Position numbers and translations under genes: made by a program
From: Pseudomonas frederiksbergensis
GTDB lineage: Bacteria; Pseudomonadota; Gammaproteobacteria; Pseudomonadales; Pseudomonadaceae
Assembly: GCF_900105495.1 (NCBI RefSeq)
Contig: NZ_FNTF01000002.1
Coordinates: forward strand, 409,501-473,500
DNA: 64,000 bases
Direction of reading: 5' to 3'
The notes under the pieces: generated by a model
The model's database searches: none
What the model saw: only the letters and a program-made list of their open reading frames with translations
What the model was told of the DNA's origin: nothing
Shown: one piece after another, positions 1 to 9,536 of the stretch
Layout of the letters: each line of letters begins with the position of its first letter
How positions within the stretch are numbered: position 1 is the stretch's first letter

Positions 1-537
1 GGCCGCGACTTGATGAGCATGACCCTCACCGATCGTCTGACCCGTGGCACTTATCTGTTCGACAACGGCGACGACAAGCCGGGGGTGATTTGCCTGTCCT
101 ATTCGTGGATGAGCGATGCGCTGAAAATGCTCCCGCAACCGGTGGAAAAACGCGTGAAACTGGCGCTGGATGCGTTGAAAAAGATCTACCCGAAAGTAGA
201 CATCGCCGCGCGGATCATCGGCGATCCGATCACCGTGTCCTGGGAAGCCGACCCGCATTTCCTTGGGGCTTTCAAAGGTGCCCTGCCCGGCCACTATCGC
301 TACAACCAGCGCATGTACGCGCACTTCATGCAGGACGACATGCCGGCCGAGCAGCGCGGGATTTTCATCGCCGGCGACGACGTTTCGTGGACGCCTGCCT
401 GGGTCGAAGGCGCGGTACAGACCTCGCTCAATGCGGTGTGGGGCATCATGAAACACTTCGGCGGTGAAACTCACGCCGAGAACCCGGGTCCAGGAGATGT
501 ATTCAACGAGATCGGTCCGATCGCCCTGCCCGAGTAA
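1..537 (+). CDS. FAD-dependent flavin monoamine oxidase, C-terminal part (5' end outside window)
   Basis: The frame is open from base 1 and stops with TAA at 535-537, so only the last 178 residues are seen. They match the end of flavin amine oxidases (tryptophan 2-monooxygenase/MAO type): the segment GIFIAGDDVSWTPAWVEGA is the C-terminal FAD-binding motif, in which the conserved Gly-Asp contacts the FAD ribityl/pyrophosphate and the aromatic residues lie near the flavin. Such enzymes oxidise amines or amino acids. The next gene, a nitrilase-family amidase, starts 12 bases downstream and is probably cotranscribed. The substrate cannot be read from this fragment. Confidence 0.85.
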   Translation, partial: GRDLMSMTLTDRLTRGTYLFDNGDDKPGVICLSYSWMSDALKMLPQPVEKRVKLALDALKKIYPKVDIAARIIGDPITVSWEADPHFLGAFKGALPGHYRYNQRMYAHFMQDDMPAEQRGIFIAGDDVSWTPAWVEGAVQTSLNAVWGIMKHFGGETHAENPGPGDVFNEIGPIALPE

Positions 538-549
538 GAGGAATCCGAA

Positions 550-1344
550 ATGCGCGTAGCCCTTTACCAATGTCCACCGCTGCCCCTGGATGTCGCAGGC
601 AACCTGCAACGTCTGCATCAATTGGCGCTGGAGGCCAAGGGCGCAGACTTGCTGGTGCTGCCGGAGATGTTTTTGACCGGTTACAACATCGGCCTCGATG
701 CCGTCAACGTGCTGGCAGAGGTGCACAACGGTGAGTCGGCGCAGCAAATCGCGCGCATCGCCAAGACGGCCGGGATCGCCATTTTGTATGGTTATCCCGA
801 GCGCACCGAGGACGGGCAGATCTACAACGCCGTGCAGTTGATCGACGCCAATGGCGAGCGGTTGTGCAACTACCGCAAGACTCACCTGTTCGGCGACCTC
901 GATCATTCGATGTTCAGCGCCGGGCCGGATGAGTTTCCGCTGGTTGAACTCAATGGCTGGAAGCTCGGCTTCCTGATCTGCTACGACCTGGAGTTCCCGG
1001 AAAACGCCCGCCGCTTGGCCCTGGCCGGCGCCGAGCTGATTCTGGTGCCGACAGCGAACATGATTCCTTACGACTTCATCGCCGACGTCACCGTCCGCGC
1101 CCGGGCCTTCGAAAACCAGTGCTATGTGGCTTACGCCAACTATTGCGGCAACGAAGGCGAGATCCAGTATTGCGGCCAGAGCAGCATTGCTGCGCCGGAT
1201 GGCAGCCGCATCGCCCAGGCCGGGCTCGATGAAGCACTGATTGTCGGTGAGCTGGATCGTCAGTTGATGGTCGACTCCCGCGCCGCCAATCGCTACTTCC
1301 TCGATCGTCGCCCCGAGCTTTACGACGACCTTAACAAGCGCTGA
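550..1344 (+). CDS. Carbon-nitrogen hydrolase (nitrilase superfamily amidase)
   Basis: 264 residues, the usual size for a single-domain C-N hydrolase. The catalytic triad is visible: Glu39 in LPEMFLTGY, Lys110 in YRKTHLF and Cys144 in FLICYDLEFPE. These enzymes hydrolyse amides or nitriles through a cysteine thioester in the cytoplasm. The start ATG follows GAGGAATCC (about 6-base spacing), 12 bases after the amine oxidase stop, so the pair is probably one operon. An amine oxidase followed by an amidase recalls the two-step indole-3-acetamide logic (monooxygenase, then hydrolase), but IaaH is an amidase-signature enzyme, not a nitrilase, so that role is only a suggestion. Lies directly upstream of pqqF. 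Confidence 0.88.
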   Translation: MRVALYQCPPLPLDVAGNLQRLHQLALEAKGADLLVLPEMFLTGYNIGLDAVNVLAEVHNGESAQQIARIAKTAGIAILYGYPERTEDGQIYNAVQLIDANGERLCNYRKTHLFGDLDHSMFSAGPDEFPLVELNGWKLGFLICYDLEFPENARRLALAGAELILVPTANMIPYDFIADVTVRARAFENQCYVAYANYCGNEGEIQYCGQSSIAAPDGSRIAQAGLDEALIVGELDRQLMVDSRAANRYFLDRRPELYDDLNKR

Positions 1345-1392
1345 GCCTCTGTAATCCGCTAGCATTAGCGCTTCTCTGCTCTGGAAGTGCTC

Positions 1393-3825
1393 ATGCCTGC
1401 GCTGAATCACCCTCGCCCTCACACTGAAACCCTGGCCAACGGTCTGCGGGTGACGCTGCGTCATGCTCCCGATTTGAAGCGCAGTGCAGCAGCGTTGCGC
1501 GTCGCGGCGGGCAGCCATGACGTGCCGCTGGCATGGCCCGGGCTGGCGCACTTCCTCGAACACCTGCTGTTTCTCGGTACAGAGCGCTTTCCTGCGAGCC
1601 AGGCACTGATGGCCTACGTCCAGGGCCATGGTGGTCAGGTGAATGCGCGGACCAGTGAACGCACCACGGACTACTTTTTCGAGTTACCGCCTCAGTCATT
1701 TGCCGGGGGACTGGAGCGCCTGTCGGACATGCTCGCTCAACCGCGTATGAATCCGGACGATCAGCGGCGGGAACGGGAAGTGCTGCATGCTGAATTTGTC
1801 GCTTGGTCTCGAGATACGACCGCTCAGCAGCAATTCGCGCTGTTCGACGGTCTTTCAGCAGCGCATCCACTGCGGGCGTTTCATGCCGGTAACCGCTACA
1901 GCCTGCCGGTGCCGCAACCTGAGTTCCAGCAAGCCTTGCAGGGTTTCTATCAGCGGTTTTATCAGACCGGGCAGATGACTTTGAGCCTGACCGGGCCACA
2001 GAGTCTCGATGAATTGAGGGCGATGGCTCAGCGCTTTAGCACTGCGATTCCCATAGGAAAAAAGGTCCCACAACAGGCGCCTCCATCGCTGATGGATTCT
2101 TCGGACAAAAGTTATCAACAGGCTGGAGCGCGTCGACTGGATCTGCTGTTTGCCTTCGAAGCATTGCCCGATTCATCGTCCGAGGCGCTGGCGTTCCTGT
2201 GTCATTGGCTGAACGCCGCGAAACCCGGTGGTCTGGTGGCGCAATTGCGCGAACGCGGGCTGGCTGACAGCCTGAAAGCTGCGCCGTTGTATCAGTTCGC
2301 CGGCCAGGCTTTGTTGCACATCGAGTTCACATTGCCTGCCAACGCGACGCCCAACGGGATCCGCGAACAGCTACTGGATTGGCTTGGATTCTTTGCCTCA
2401 CAGCAACCCTGGGCCGGGTTGCGCGAAGAATACGCTGCCTTGCTGCAACGTCAGCAGCAAGTCAGCGGCGCCCTGCAACTGGCCCGACTGGACAGCGAAC
2501 AGCGTGAAGCCGAGTTATCCGAATCGGGTGTTGCTGCCCTCAAGGACGTCCTGAAACAAATCGGCGCTGTGAATAACTTCACCGGCCAATGGCAACTGCC
2601 AACCCAAAATCCGTTTTTACGCGCCGAGGCTGCGGCCCCAAGTGCCGGACTGATCCGCGGCCAGACCAGCAAACACCGAGGCTTGCGGACCTTTGCCCAG
2701 GATCGCTCGCGCGGTCGCCGTGAACGTTCGCCCATGCAGTTCAGTCAGGCGTTGCCGGATAACGGTGCCGAAGGTGCCGTTTACCTGCGCTGGCGTCTGG
2801 ACTCGGCACCTCGCAGCAGCCTCCAGGCAAACCTGGAAAAGCGCCTTCAGCCATTGCGTGAAGACGCTCGTCAGGCAGGTGTCGATTTTTCCTTCAACGC
2901 ATCGGGCAATGAATGGCTGCTGAAAATGACCGGGCTACAGGAGCCGATGCCAAGCGTCCTAGAACACGCGCTGAAAGAACTGACAACAGCCGATGCCGGT
3001 TTCTCGCAAGAAGAGCCGCCTAGCATTGCGTTGATGCCGATTCGACAGTTGCTTAAAGCGCTGCCTGATCACTGCCTTGAGCGCAGCGCTGACTCGGACG
3101 ATTTGATGCAGCTTTGGTCGAGCGCACGCTGGGATGGCCTGGCGACCGGGCTGTCCGCCCAGACACAGGCAGCGATGGGCTTTGCCTTGAGTCGTGTGCC
3201 CGGCACTGCGGACAATCAACTGACACCGCCCTCGCCGATAAACGCGCAGCATCTGTGGAGCGCGGTCGATACCGGCTCCAGCGAACATGCGCTGCTGCTC
3301 TTCTGTCCGACCGCAACGGCAAACATCGCTGACGAAGCCGCCTGGCGCTTGCTGGCTCACGTCTACCAGACGCCGTTTTACCAACGCCTGCGGGTAGACC
3401 TGCAGCTCGGTTATGCGGTGTTCAGCGCCCTGCGGCAGATCCATGGGCAGACCGGGGTGCTGTTCGGCGTGCAATCACCCAGCGTTGCCCCTCTGGATCT
3501 GCTGGAACACATCGAACACTTCCTGAGCGGTTTGGCGGGGATGATCGAAGCCATCGATGACGAAACCTTCCTCGACCAGCGCCAGGCACTGGCCGATCAA
3601 TTCGATCGCGCAGCGTTGCCCAATGCGCAGGCCGCCGAACTGCTCTGGCAGGGCAAACTGGCCGGCCACTCGTCGGATTATCTGGAGCTTCTACCTCAGA
3701 CGATTCTGATGATCGACCGCGAAACGTTACTGGCCGCATCACAACGACTGAATCAGGCTGAAGGCGGTTGGCGCTGTCTGTCCAGCGGGCCGTGCCCGGC
3801 TGCACCTTGGCAAGCGGCAAAATGA
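1393..3825 (+). CDS. pqqF: PqqF, M16 family zinc metallopeptidase of PQQ biosynthesis
   Basis: 810 residues from ATG 1393, which follows GGAAG at 5-base spacing; an in-frame GTG at 1387 is less likely. The inverted zinc motif HFLEH is at residues 53-57, with a downstream Glu-rich helix (EREVLHAEF) for the third ligand, as in pitrilysin/insulinase peptidases. PqqF-type proteins trim the PqqA peptide after PqqE has crosslinked Glu and Tyr. Full length for Pseudomonas PqqF. It precedes pqqA by 155 bases, so pqqA probably has its own promoter as well. Confidence 0.95.
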   Translation: MPALNHPRPHTETLANGLRVTLRHAPDLKRSAAALRVAAGSHDVPLAWPGLAHFLEHLLFLGTERFPASQALMAYVQGHGGQVNARTSERTTDYFFELPPQSFAGGLERLSDMLAQPRMNPDDQRREREVLHAEFVAWSRDTTAQQQFALFDGLSAAHPLRAFHAGNRYSLPVPQPEFQQALQGFYQRFYQTGQMTLSLTGPQSLDELRAMAQRFSTAIPIGKKVPQQAPPSLMDSSDKSYQQAGARRLDLLFAFEALPDSSSEALAFLCHWLNAAKPGGLVAQLRERGLADSLKAAPLYQFAGQALLHIEFTLPANATPNGIREQLLDWLGFFASQQPWAGLREEYAALLQRQQQVSGALQLARLDSEQREAELSESGVAALKDVLKQIGAVNNFTGQWQLPTQNPFLRAEAAAPSAGLIRGQTSKHRGLRTFAQDRSRGRRERSPMQFSQALPDNGAEGAVYLRWRLDSAPRSSLQANLEKRLQPLREDARQAGVDFSFNASGNEWLLKMTGLQEPMPSVLEHALKELTTADAGFSQEEPPSIALMPIRQLLKALPDHCLERSADSDDLMQLWSSARWDGLATGLSAQTQAAMGFALSRVPGTADNQLTPPSPINAQHLWSAVDTGSSEHALLLFCPTATANIADEAAWRLLAHVYQTPFYQRLRVDLQLGYAVFSALRQIHGQTGVLFGVQSPSVAPLDLLEHIEHFLSGLAGMIEAIDDETFLDQRQALADQFDRAALPNAQAAELLWQGKLAGHSSDYLELLPQTILMIDRETLLAASQRLNQAEGGWRCLSSGPCPAAPWQAAK

Positions 3826-3980
3826 TCATTACCGAGGCTGCAATTAGCTTTCTCAAAGATTCGCGGCCAATCGCCCTGTAATTTTGAGTAACATAGCCAC
3901 CTAACTATCTGAACATCTCCGGCTGGAGGTGGACTATATGTATAGATCTCAACTGTCCCATCACCCGAAGGAGCGCTTTT
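3826..3980 (+). promoter_or_regulatory. pqqF-pqqA intergenic region, likely pqqA promoter and leader
   Basis: 155 noncoding bases. An AT-rich stretch around 3936-3947 (TATATGTATAGAT) could be a -10 region, though no clear -35 is seen. A strong ribosome binding site, AAGGAG at 3968-3973, sits 7 bases before the pqqA ATG. High translation of PqqA, a consumed peptide substrate, fits this strong site. Promoter assignment is tentative. Confidence 0.4.
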
Positions 3981-4055
3981 ATGTCCTGGTCCAAACCTGC
4001 TTACACCGACCTGCGTATCGGCTTTGAAGTCACCATGTACTTCGCCAGCCGCTAA
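3981..4055 (+). CDS. pqqA: PqqA, ribosomally made precursor peptide of PQQ
   Basis: A 24-residue peptide ending SR. Glu16 and Tyr20 occur in the E-V-T-M-Y motif, the two residues joined by a C-C bond to form the PQQ skeleton. Length and motif match Pseudomonas PqqA. It is preceded by AAGGAG and followed by a hairpin terminator before pqqB. This is a RiPP precursor, bound by the PqqD chaperone and modified by the radical SAM enzyme PqqE. Confidence 0.97.
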   Translation: MSWSKPAYTDLRIGFEVTMYFASR

Positions 4056-4076
4056 TCTTTTTGTAGCGCAGTGCAA

Positions 4077-4106
4077 CGCCTCGGCTCGCCGAGGCGTTTT
4101 TATTTT
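4077..4106 (+). terminator. Hairpin terminator/attenuator between pqqA and pqqB
   Basis: CGCCTCGG (4077-4084), loop CTCG, CCGAGGCG (4089-4096), then TTTTTATTTT. This is a good intrinsic terminator. Since pqqB begins only 26 bases later on the same strand with no evident promoter, it probably gives partial termination, so pqqA transcript is made in excess of pqqBCDE. Confidence 0.85.
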
Positions 4107-4131
4107 CAGTTTTCAAAATGATGGAGCGGCC

Positions 4132-5043
4132 ATGTTTGTCCAGATTCTAGGTTCCGCCGCCGGCGGTGGTTTCCCTCAGTGGAACTGCAACTGCGTGAAC
4201 TGCGCCGGCTTTCGCGATGGCAGCCTGAACGCCAAGGCGCGGACCCAGTCGTCCATCGCCATTTCCGATAACGGCGTGAACTGGGTGCTGTGCAACGCAT
4301 CGCCGGACATCCGCGCCCAGCTCCAGAGCTTTGCCCCGATGCAACCGGGCCGCGCCCTGCGCGATACCGGCATCAACGCGATCATCCTGATGGACAGCCA
4401 GATCGACCACACCACTGGCCTGCTCAGCCTGCGCGAAGGTTGCCCGCACGAAGTCTGGTGCACCGACATGGTCCACGAAGACCTGAGCACCGGTTTTCCA
4501 CTGTTCACCATGCTGACCCACTGGAACGGCGGGCTGACTTGGAACCCGATCGAGCTCGACCGCAGTTTCACCATCCCGGCCTGCCCCAGCCTGCGCTTCA
4601 CCCCGTTGCCGCTGCGCAGCGCCGCGCCGCCGTACTCGCCGCACCGCTTCGACCCGCACCCCGGCGACAACATCGGCCTGATCGTTGAAGACCTCAACAC
4701 CGGCGGCAAACTGTTCTACGCGCCGGGCTTGGGCAAGGTCGACGCACCGCTGCTGGAAATCATGGCCGGCAGCGATTGCCTGCTGGTGGACGGCACGATG
4801 TGGGATGACGACGAAATGCAGCGCCGTGGCGTCGGCACCCGCACCGGCCGGGAAATGGGCCACCTGGCGCAGAACGGCCCCGGCGGCATGCTGGAAGTGC
4901 TGGAACAGCTGCCTAACCAGCGCAAAGTGCTTATCCACATCAACAACACCAACCCGATTCTCGATGAGGATTCGCCGGAGCGTGCAGAACTGGTTCGGCG
5001 CGATGTTGAAGTGGCGTATGACGGGATGAGTATTGTGCTGTAG
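4132..5043 (+). CDS. pqqB: PqqB, metallo-beta-lactamase-fold PQQ biosynthesis protein
   Basis: 303 residues from ATG 4132, preceded by GGAGCGG. The N-terminus has the PqqB cysteine cluster WNCNCVNC (about residues 17-24), a structural zinc site, and the metal-binding-like segment [11 protein letters not shown] follows near residue 88. PqqB is proposed to hydroxylate the tyrosine-derived part of the PqqA-derived intermediate (known for the family). An upstream extension of the frame runs into the pqqA terminator and is not coding. Confidence 0.96.
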   Translation: MFVQILGSAAGGGFPQWNCNCVNCAGFRDGSLNAKARTQSSIAISDNGVNWVLCNASPDIRAQLQSFAPMQPGRALRDTGINAIILMDSQIDHTTGLLSLREGCPHEVWCTDMVHEDLSTGFPLFTMLTHWNGGLTWNPIELDRSFTIPACPSLRFTPLPLRSAAPPYSPHRFDPHPGDNIGLIVEDLNTGGKLFYAPGLGKVDAPLLEIMAGSDCLLVDGTMWDDDEMQRRGVGTRTGREMGHLAQNGPGGMLEVLEQLPNQRKVLIHINNTNPILDEDSPERAELVRRDVEVAYDGMSIVL

Positions 5044-5066
5044 GGCATACAGACCGCTGCGCGGTC

Positions 5067-5132
5067 TATCGCCAGCAGGCTGGCTCCCACAGTTGATAGC
5101 ATTCCAATGTGGGAGCCAGCCTGCTGGCGATA
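5067..5132. repeat. REP-type palindrome in the pqqB-pqqC gap
   Basis: TATCGCCAGCAGGCTGGCTC at 5067-5086 with CCAC following pairs exactly with its inverted copy at 5109-5132; the spacer is 18 bases. It shares the 'gctcccac' core with the other REP elements of the window. It lies within the pqq operon, so the mRNA would carry a 24-bp stem between pqqB and pqqC. Confidence 0.85.
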
Positions 5133-5182
5133 AGGCCCGACCCGACACCAAAGAATCCACCGGTCGTACCCGGAGAACCGAA

Positions 5183-5935
5183 ATGACTGACACCGCACTG
5201 TCCCCCGCCGAGTTCGAAGCGGCCCTGCGCGCCAAGGGCGCTTACTACCACATCCATCACCCGTACCACGTGGCGATGTACGAAGGCCGGGCAACGCGCG
5301 AGCAGATCCAGGGCTGGGTCGCCAACCGCTTCTATTACCAAGTGAACATCCCGCTCAAGGACGCCGCGATCCTCGCCAACTGCCCGGACCGCGAGATTCG
5401 TCGTGAGTGGATTCAGCGTTTGCTCGACCATGACGGCGCCCCCGGCGAAGACGGCGGCATCGAAGCCTGGCTGCGCCTGGGCCAGGCCGTCGGCCTCGAC
5501 CCCGATCAGCTACGCTCGCAGGAATTGGTACTGCCCGGTGTACGTTTTGCCGTCGACGCCTACGTCAACTTCGCCCGCCGGGCCAGTTGGCAGGAAGCCG
5601 CCAGCAGCTCGCTGACTGAACTGTTTGCGCCACAAATCCACCAGTCGCGCCTGGACAGCTGGCCGCAGCATTACCCGTGGATTGACCCGGCTGGCTACGA
5701 GTATTTCCGCACCCGCCTGGGTCAGGCGCGCCGCGACGTGGAACACGGCTTGGCGATCACTTTGCAGCACTACACGACGCGGGCCGGCCAAGAGCGCATG
5801 CTGGAAATTCTCCAGTTCAAACTGGACATTCTTTGGAGCATGCTCGATGCCATGAGCATGGCCTACGAACTGAAACGCCCGCCATATCACAGCGTGACCG
5901 AGCAACGGGTCTGGCATAAAGGAATCACCTTATGA
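5183..5935 (+). CDS. pqqC: PqqC, pyrroloquinoline-quinone synthase
   Basis: 250 residues, the exact family length. PqqC is a cofactor-free oxidase of the TENA/haem-oxygenase-like fold that performs the final ring closure and eight-electron oxidation to PQQ using O2. ATG 5183 follows CCGGAGAACCGAA. The early segment with [14 protein letters not shown] is typical. An apparent upstream extension of the frame runs through the REP palindrome and is rejected. Stop overlaps the pqqD start (ATGA), showing translational coupling. Confidence 0.97.
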   Translation: MTDTALSPAEFEAALRAKGAYYHIHHPYHVAMYEGRATREQIQGWVANRFYYQVNIPLKDAAILANCPDREIRREWIQRLLDHDGAPGEDGGIEAWLRLGQAVGLDPDQLRSQELVLPGVRFAVDAYVNFARRASWQEAASSSLTELFAPQIHQSRLDSWPQHYPWIDPAGYEYFRTRLGQARRDVEHGLAITLQHYTTRAGQERMLEILQFKLDILWSMLDAMSMAYELKRPPYHSVTEQRVWHKGITL

Positions 5936-6207
5936 GTTTTGATCGCAGCAAGACCCCGACCTGGCGTCCCGGCTACCGCTTCCAGTACGAACCGGCGCAG
6001 AAAGGTCATGTGCTGCTTTACCCGGAAGGCATGATCAAACTCAATGAAAGCGCCGCGCTGATCGGCGGTTTGATCGACGGCGAGCGAGACGTCGCGGCGA
6101 TCATCGCCGAACTGGACGCGCAGTTCCCCGGCGTGCCCGAGCTCGGTGACGACATCGAACAATTCATGGAGGTTGCCCGTGCTCAGCACTGGATCGAACT
6201 TGCCTGA
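5932..6207 (+). CDS. pqqD: PqqD, PqqA-binding peptide chaperone
   Basis: 91 residues, starting with [18 protein letters not shown] as in PqqD proteins. PqqD binds PqqA and presents it to the radical SAM enzyme PqqE (RRE-type winged helix, the founding member of RiPP recognition elements). The start overlaps the pqqC stop by 4 bases and the 3' end overlaps pqqE by 29 bases, so C, D and E are translationally coupled. Confidence 0.96.
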   Translation: MSFDRSKTPTWRPGYRFQYEPAQKGHVLLYPEGMIKLNESAALIGGLIDGERDVAAIIAELDAQFPGVPELGDDIEQFMEVARAQHWIELA

Positions 6208-7354
6208 ATCCGCGTCAGACAAGTTACCGCCCAAACCGGAAATCGGCCTGCCGCTGTGGCTGCTGGCCGAACTGACGTATCGCTGCCCATTGCAATGCCC
6301 GTACTGCTCCAATCCGCTGGACTTCGCCGAGCAAGGCAAGGAACTGAGCACCGAACAGTGGATCAAGGTGTTCCGCGAGGCGCGGGAAATGGGTGCGGCG
6401 CAGTTGGGCTTTTCCGGCGGTGAACCGCTGGTGCGCCAGGACCTTGCCGAGCTGATTGCCGAGGCGCGCAAGCTGGGGTTCTACACCAACCTGATCACCT
6501 CCGGCATCGGCCTGACCGAGCAGAAAATCAGCGACTTCAAAAAGGCCGGCCTGGACCATATTCAGATCAGCTTTCAGGCCAGCGACGAGCAGGTGAATAA
6601 CTTGCTGGCGGGCTCGAAAAAGGCCTTCGCCCAGAAGCTGGAAATGGCTCGCGCAGTGAAAGCCCACGGTTATCCGATGGTGCTGAACTTCGTAACCCAT
6701 CGGCACAACATCGACAAGATCGACCGGATCATCGAGCTGTGCATCGCCCTTGAGGCGGACTTTGTGGAACTCGCCACGTGCCAGTTCTACGGCTGGGCGC
6801 AGCTCAACCGGGTCGGTCTGTTGCCGACCAAGGAACAACTGGTCCGCGCCGAACGCATCACCAACGAATACCGCGCCAAACTCGAAGCCGAAGGGCATCC
6901 GTGCAAGCTGATTTTTGTCACCCCTGACTATTACGAAGAACGCCCGAAAGCCTGCATGAATGGCTGGGGCAGTATTTTTCTGACGGTCACACCGGACGGA
7001 ACCGCCTTGCCCTGTCATGGCGCCCGACAGATGCCGGTGCAATTTCCTAACGTGCGCGACCACAGCATGCAGCACATCTGGTACGACTCGTTCGGCTTCA
7101 ATCGCTTTCGCGGTTACGACTGGATGCCCGAGCCGTGCCGTTCCTGCGACGAGAAAGAAAAAGACTTCGGCGGCTGTCGCTGCCAGGCCTTCATGCTCAC
7201 GGGGGACGCGAGCAACGCCGACCCGGTGTGCAGCAAATCGGACCATCACGGCGTGATCCTCAAGGCTCGCGAAGAAGCCGAGCACGCGACCCAGACCATT
7301 GAACAACTGGCCTTTCGCAATGAACGAAATTCACGACTCATCGCTAAAAGCTGA
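6179..7354 (+). CDS. pqqE: PqqE, radical SAM/SPASM peptide crosslinkase
   Basis: 391 residues from GTG 6179, which has GGAGG at 6168-6172 with 6-base spacing inside the end of pqqD; a more upstream ATG in frame (6146) lacks this. The radical SAM cluster motif is C36-x3-C40-x2-C43 (RCPLQCPYC). The SPASM cysteines lie at the C-terminus ([24 protein letters not shown]). PqqE forms the Glu-Tyr C-C bond in PqqA. Its 3' end overlaps the next gene by 35 bases. Confidence 0.96.
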   Translation: MLSTGSNLPESASDKLPPKPEIGLPLWLLAELTYRCPLQCPYCSNPLDFAEQGKELSTEQWIKVFREAREMGAAQLGFSGGEPLVRQDLAELIAEARKLGFYTNLITSGIGLTEQKISDFKKAGLDHIQISFQASDEQVNNLLAGSKKAFAQKLEMARAVKAHGYPMVLNFVTHRHNIDKIDRIIELCIALEADFVELATCQFYGWAQLNRVGLLPTKEQLVRAERITNEYRAKLEAEGHPCKLIFVTPDYYEERPKACMNGWGSIFLTVTPDGTALPCHGARQMPVQFPNVRDHSMQHIWYDSFGFNRFRGYDWMPEPCRSCDEKEKDFGGCRCQAFMLTGDASNADPVCSKSDHHGVILKAREEAEHATQTIEQLAFRNERNSRLIAKS

Positions 7355-9146
7355 GCCCTTCAGCGCTGCCAAGGCTGTTGCGGCCGGCATCGACTTCGCC
7401 GAGTTGCAGGTCGGCCCGCATGGCTTGTTCTGGAACGAGTACCGGCCCGAGGACGCCGCCTGCCGGATCTGGCATTGGCGTGACGGCCAGGCGAATTGCC
7501 TGACACCAGCGGGCTTCAGTGTGCGCAGTCGCGTGTACGAATACGGCGGCGGCGCGTTCTGTCTGACCGATGACGGGATCGTGTTCGTCAACGAGGCGGA
7601 CCAACAGCTGTATCGACAGTCGCTGACCGGTGAGACACCCGAATTACTGAGCTCAGGCGAATGCCGATATGGCGATCTGCAGTTCGCTGACGGGCAGGTA
7701 TTGGCGGTTGAAGAAAACCGCGACCGGCATCGTCTGGTGGCTATCGATGTGGCTGACGGCGCACGTCATCTGCTGGCCGAAGGCGCCGATTTCTATGCCG
7801 CGCCGACGTTGAGTCCCGACGCGCAACGCCTGGCATGGATCGAGTGGAGCCGCCCGGACCAGCCTTGGACCGCGACTCGCCTGATGGTTGCCGAACGCCA
7901 GGACGATGGCCGCTTTGCTCTGCCGCGTTGCGTGGCGGGCGAAGACGCGGAGGAATCGCTGCAACAACCGAGGTTCGATGCAAACGGCCGCCTGTTTTGC
8001 CTGACTGATCGCGCCGGCTACTGGCAGCCTTGGGTGGAATCGGCAGACGGTCTGAGCCCGCTGCCGAGTGCCCCTGCGGATCATGGGCCAGCACCGTGGC
8101 AGTTGGGTGGCTGCACCTGGTTGCCGCTAAGCGAAGGCCGCTATCTGGCGAGCTGGACTGAAGACGGCTTTGGCAAACTGGGGCTTTGTGGTGATGCCGG
8201 TGAGGATTTCACGGGCGATTACAGCCGCTTCCGCGCTCTCGCACTGGATGAGCAGTTCATTTACTGCATCGCCGCTTCGCCAGTCAGTTCGTCGGCAGTC
8301 ATTGCCATCGACCGCCAGACCCGCCAGGTCAAAACACTGGCGGGCGGTATTGCACCGTTGCCCGCCGAGCAGATCAGCCTGCCGCAAACCCTGCGCTACC
8401 CGAGCGGTTCGGGCGAGGCCCACGGCTTCTTCTATCCCGCGATGACCGATGATGCGAAGCCGCCTCTGGTGGTGTTCATCCACGGCGGCCCGACGTCGGC
8501 CTGCTACCCGATGCTCGATCCGCGGATCCAGTACTGGGCGCAACGCGGTTTCGCCGTGGCCGACCTCAACTACCGCGGCAGCAGTGGCTATGGTCGGGCT
8601 TATCGACAAGCGCTGCATTTGAGCTGGGGCGAAGTGGACGTGGAGGATGCCTGCGCAGTCGTCACTCAACTTGCCGAACGCGGGCTGATCGACGGCAACA
8701 AGGCATTTATTCGCGGTGGCAGTGCCGGCGGCTACACCACGCTGTGTGCCCTGGCCTTTCACACAGTCTTCCGCGCCGGCGCCAGCCTGTATGGCGTCAG
8801 TGATCCTGTGGCGCTGGGCCGGACGACTCACAAGTTCGAAGGCGACTATCTGGATTGGCTGATCGGCGACCCGGTGCAGGATGCCGAACGCTACGCTGCT
8901 CGAACGCCGTTGCTGCACGCGGGCAACATCAGTGTTCCGGTTATTTTCTTTCAGGGTGAACTGGACGCCGTGGTGGTGCCGCAACAGACCCGCGACATGG
9001 TCACGGCGTTGCAGGACAAAGGCATTCTGGTTGAAGCGCACTACTACGACGACGAACGCCATGGCTTTCGCAAGGCCGGCAATCAGGCCCATGCGCTGGA
9101 GCAGGAGTGGTTGTTTTATCGAAGGGTGATGGCGTTGGCGGACTGA
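7320..9146 (+). CDS. pqqM: S9 prolyl-oligopeptidase family serine peptidase, PqqM type
   Basis: 608 residues from ATG 7320. An N-terminal beta-propeller-like half (to about residue 360) is followed by an alpha/beta hydrolase domain with Ser468 in GGSAGGY, Asp549 in ELDAV and His581 in ERHGF. It overlaps pqqE by 35 bases, which places it in the pqq operon. The same gene is called pqqM in P. fluorescens B16 (my recollection of the published cluster). A role in degrading the modified PqqA peptide together with PqqF is plausible but inferred. Confidence 0.85.
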   Translation: MNEIHDSSLKAEPFSAAKAVAAGIDFAELQVGPHGLFWNEYRPEDAACRIWHWRDGQANCLTPAGFSVRSRVYEYGGGAFCLTDDGIVFVNEADQQLYRQSLTGETPELLSSGECRYGDLQFADGQVLAVEENRDRHRLVAIDVADGARHLLAEGADFYAAPTLSPDAQRLAWIEWSRPDQPWTATRLMVAERQDDGRFALPRCVAGEDAEESLQQPRFDANGRLFCLTDRAGYWQPWVESADGLSPLPSAPADHGPAPWQLGGCTWLPLSEGRYLASWTEDGFGKLGLCGDAGEDFTGDYSRFRALALDEQFIYCIAASPVSSSAVIAIDRQTRQVKTLAGGIAPLPAEQISLPQTLRYPSGSGEAHGFFYPAMTDDAKPPLVVFIHGGPTSACYPMLDPRIQYWAQRGFAVADLNYRGSSGYGRAYRQALHLSWGEVDVEDACAVVTQLAERGLIDGNKAFIRGGSAGGYTTLCALAFHTVFRAGASLYGVSDPVALGRTTHKFEGDYLDWLIGDPVQDAERYAARTPLLHAGNISVPVIFFQGELDAVVVPQQTRDMVTALQDKGILVEAHYYDDERHGFRKAGNQAHALEQEWLFYRRVMALAD

Positions 9147-9179
9147 AGATCGCACTGAGTGCGGAAATTGCGGTGCTCC

Positions 9180-9270
9180 CTTCGCGAGCAAGTCGAATGG
9201 TCGCACCGCCGCTCCCACAGGGATTTCTGTACACCAAAGATCCATTGTGGGAGCGAGCCTGCTCGCGAAA
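9180..9270. repeat. REPIN-like element (outward orientation)
   Basis: A degenerate left arm (TTCGCGAGCAAG at 9181, GCTCCCACA to 9219) faces a canonical right arm TGTGGGAGCGAGCCTGCTCG ending in CGAA near 9269. The left arm carries an inserted-looking segment (TCGAATGGTCGCACC) that separates the two halves of the core. Located downstream of pqqM, between it and the convergent Pmp3 gene. Confidence 0.8.
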
Positions 9271-9294
9271 GCGATCTAACGGGCGCCGCGAAAC

Positions 9295-9453
9295 TCAGCG
9301 CTTGGCGATGATGTACACCGCATGCACGATCCCGGGGATGTAACCGCACAGCGTCAGCAGAATATTCAGCCAGAACGCCCCGGCGAAACCGACTTGCAGA
9401 AACACACCCAGTGGCGGCAGCAGAATGGCGATGATGATGCGAATAAAGTCCAT
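9295..9453 (-). CDS. YqaE/Pmp3 family small membrane protein
   Basis: 52 residues encoded on the minus strand, from ATG 9453 to TGA 9295. It begins MDFIRIIIAILLPPLGVFLQ and has two hydrophobic helices separated by GFAGAFWLN; the LPPLGVF and CGYIPGIVHAVYII motifs are the Pmp3/UPF0057 signature. AGGAG lies 8 bases before the ATG. Family members are stress-induced proteolipids affecting membrane potential in yeast and plants; the bacterial role is not established. Confidence 0.9.
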   Translation of the reverse strand: MDFIRIIIAILLPPLGVFLQVGFAGAFWLNILLTLCGYIPGIVHAVYIIAKR

Positions 9454-9536
9454 GGGGTCAGCTCCTGATTAAAGTTGGCTCGCGTAAGCCTACAGCTAAT
9501 CGACCTTTGCCGTTCGTCAGGGTTCAGTGCGGTTCT

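Noticed and set aside
5033..5182. An N-terminal extension of PqqC
   Set aside because: It would translate the REP palindrome; PqqC is 250 residues elsewhere and a good RBS precedes ATG 5183.
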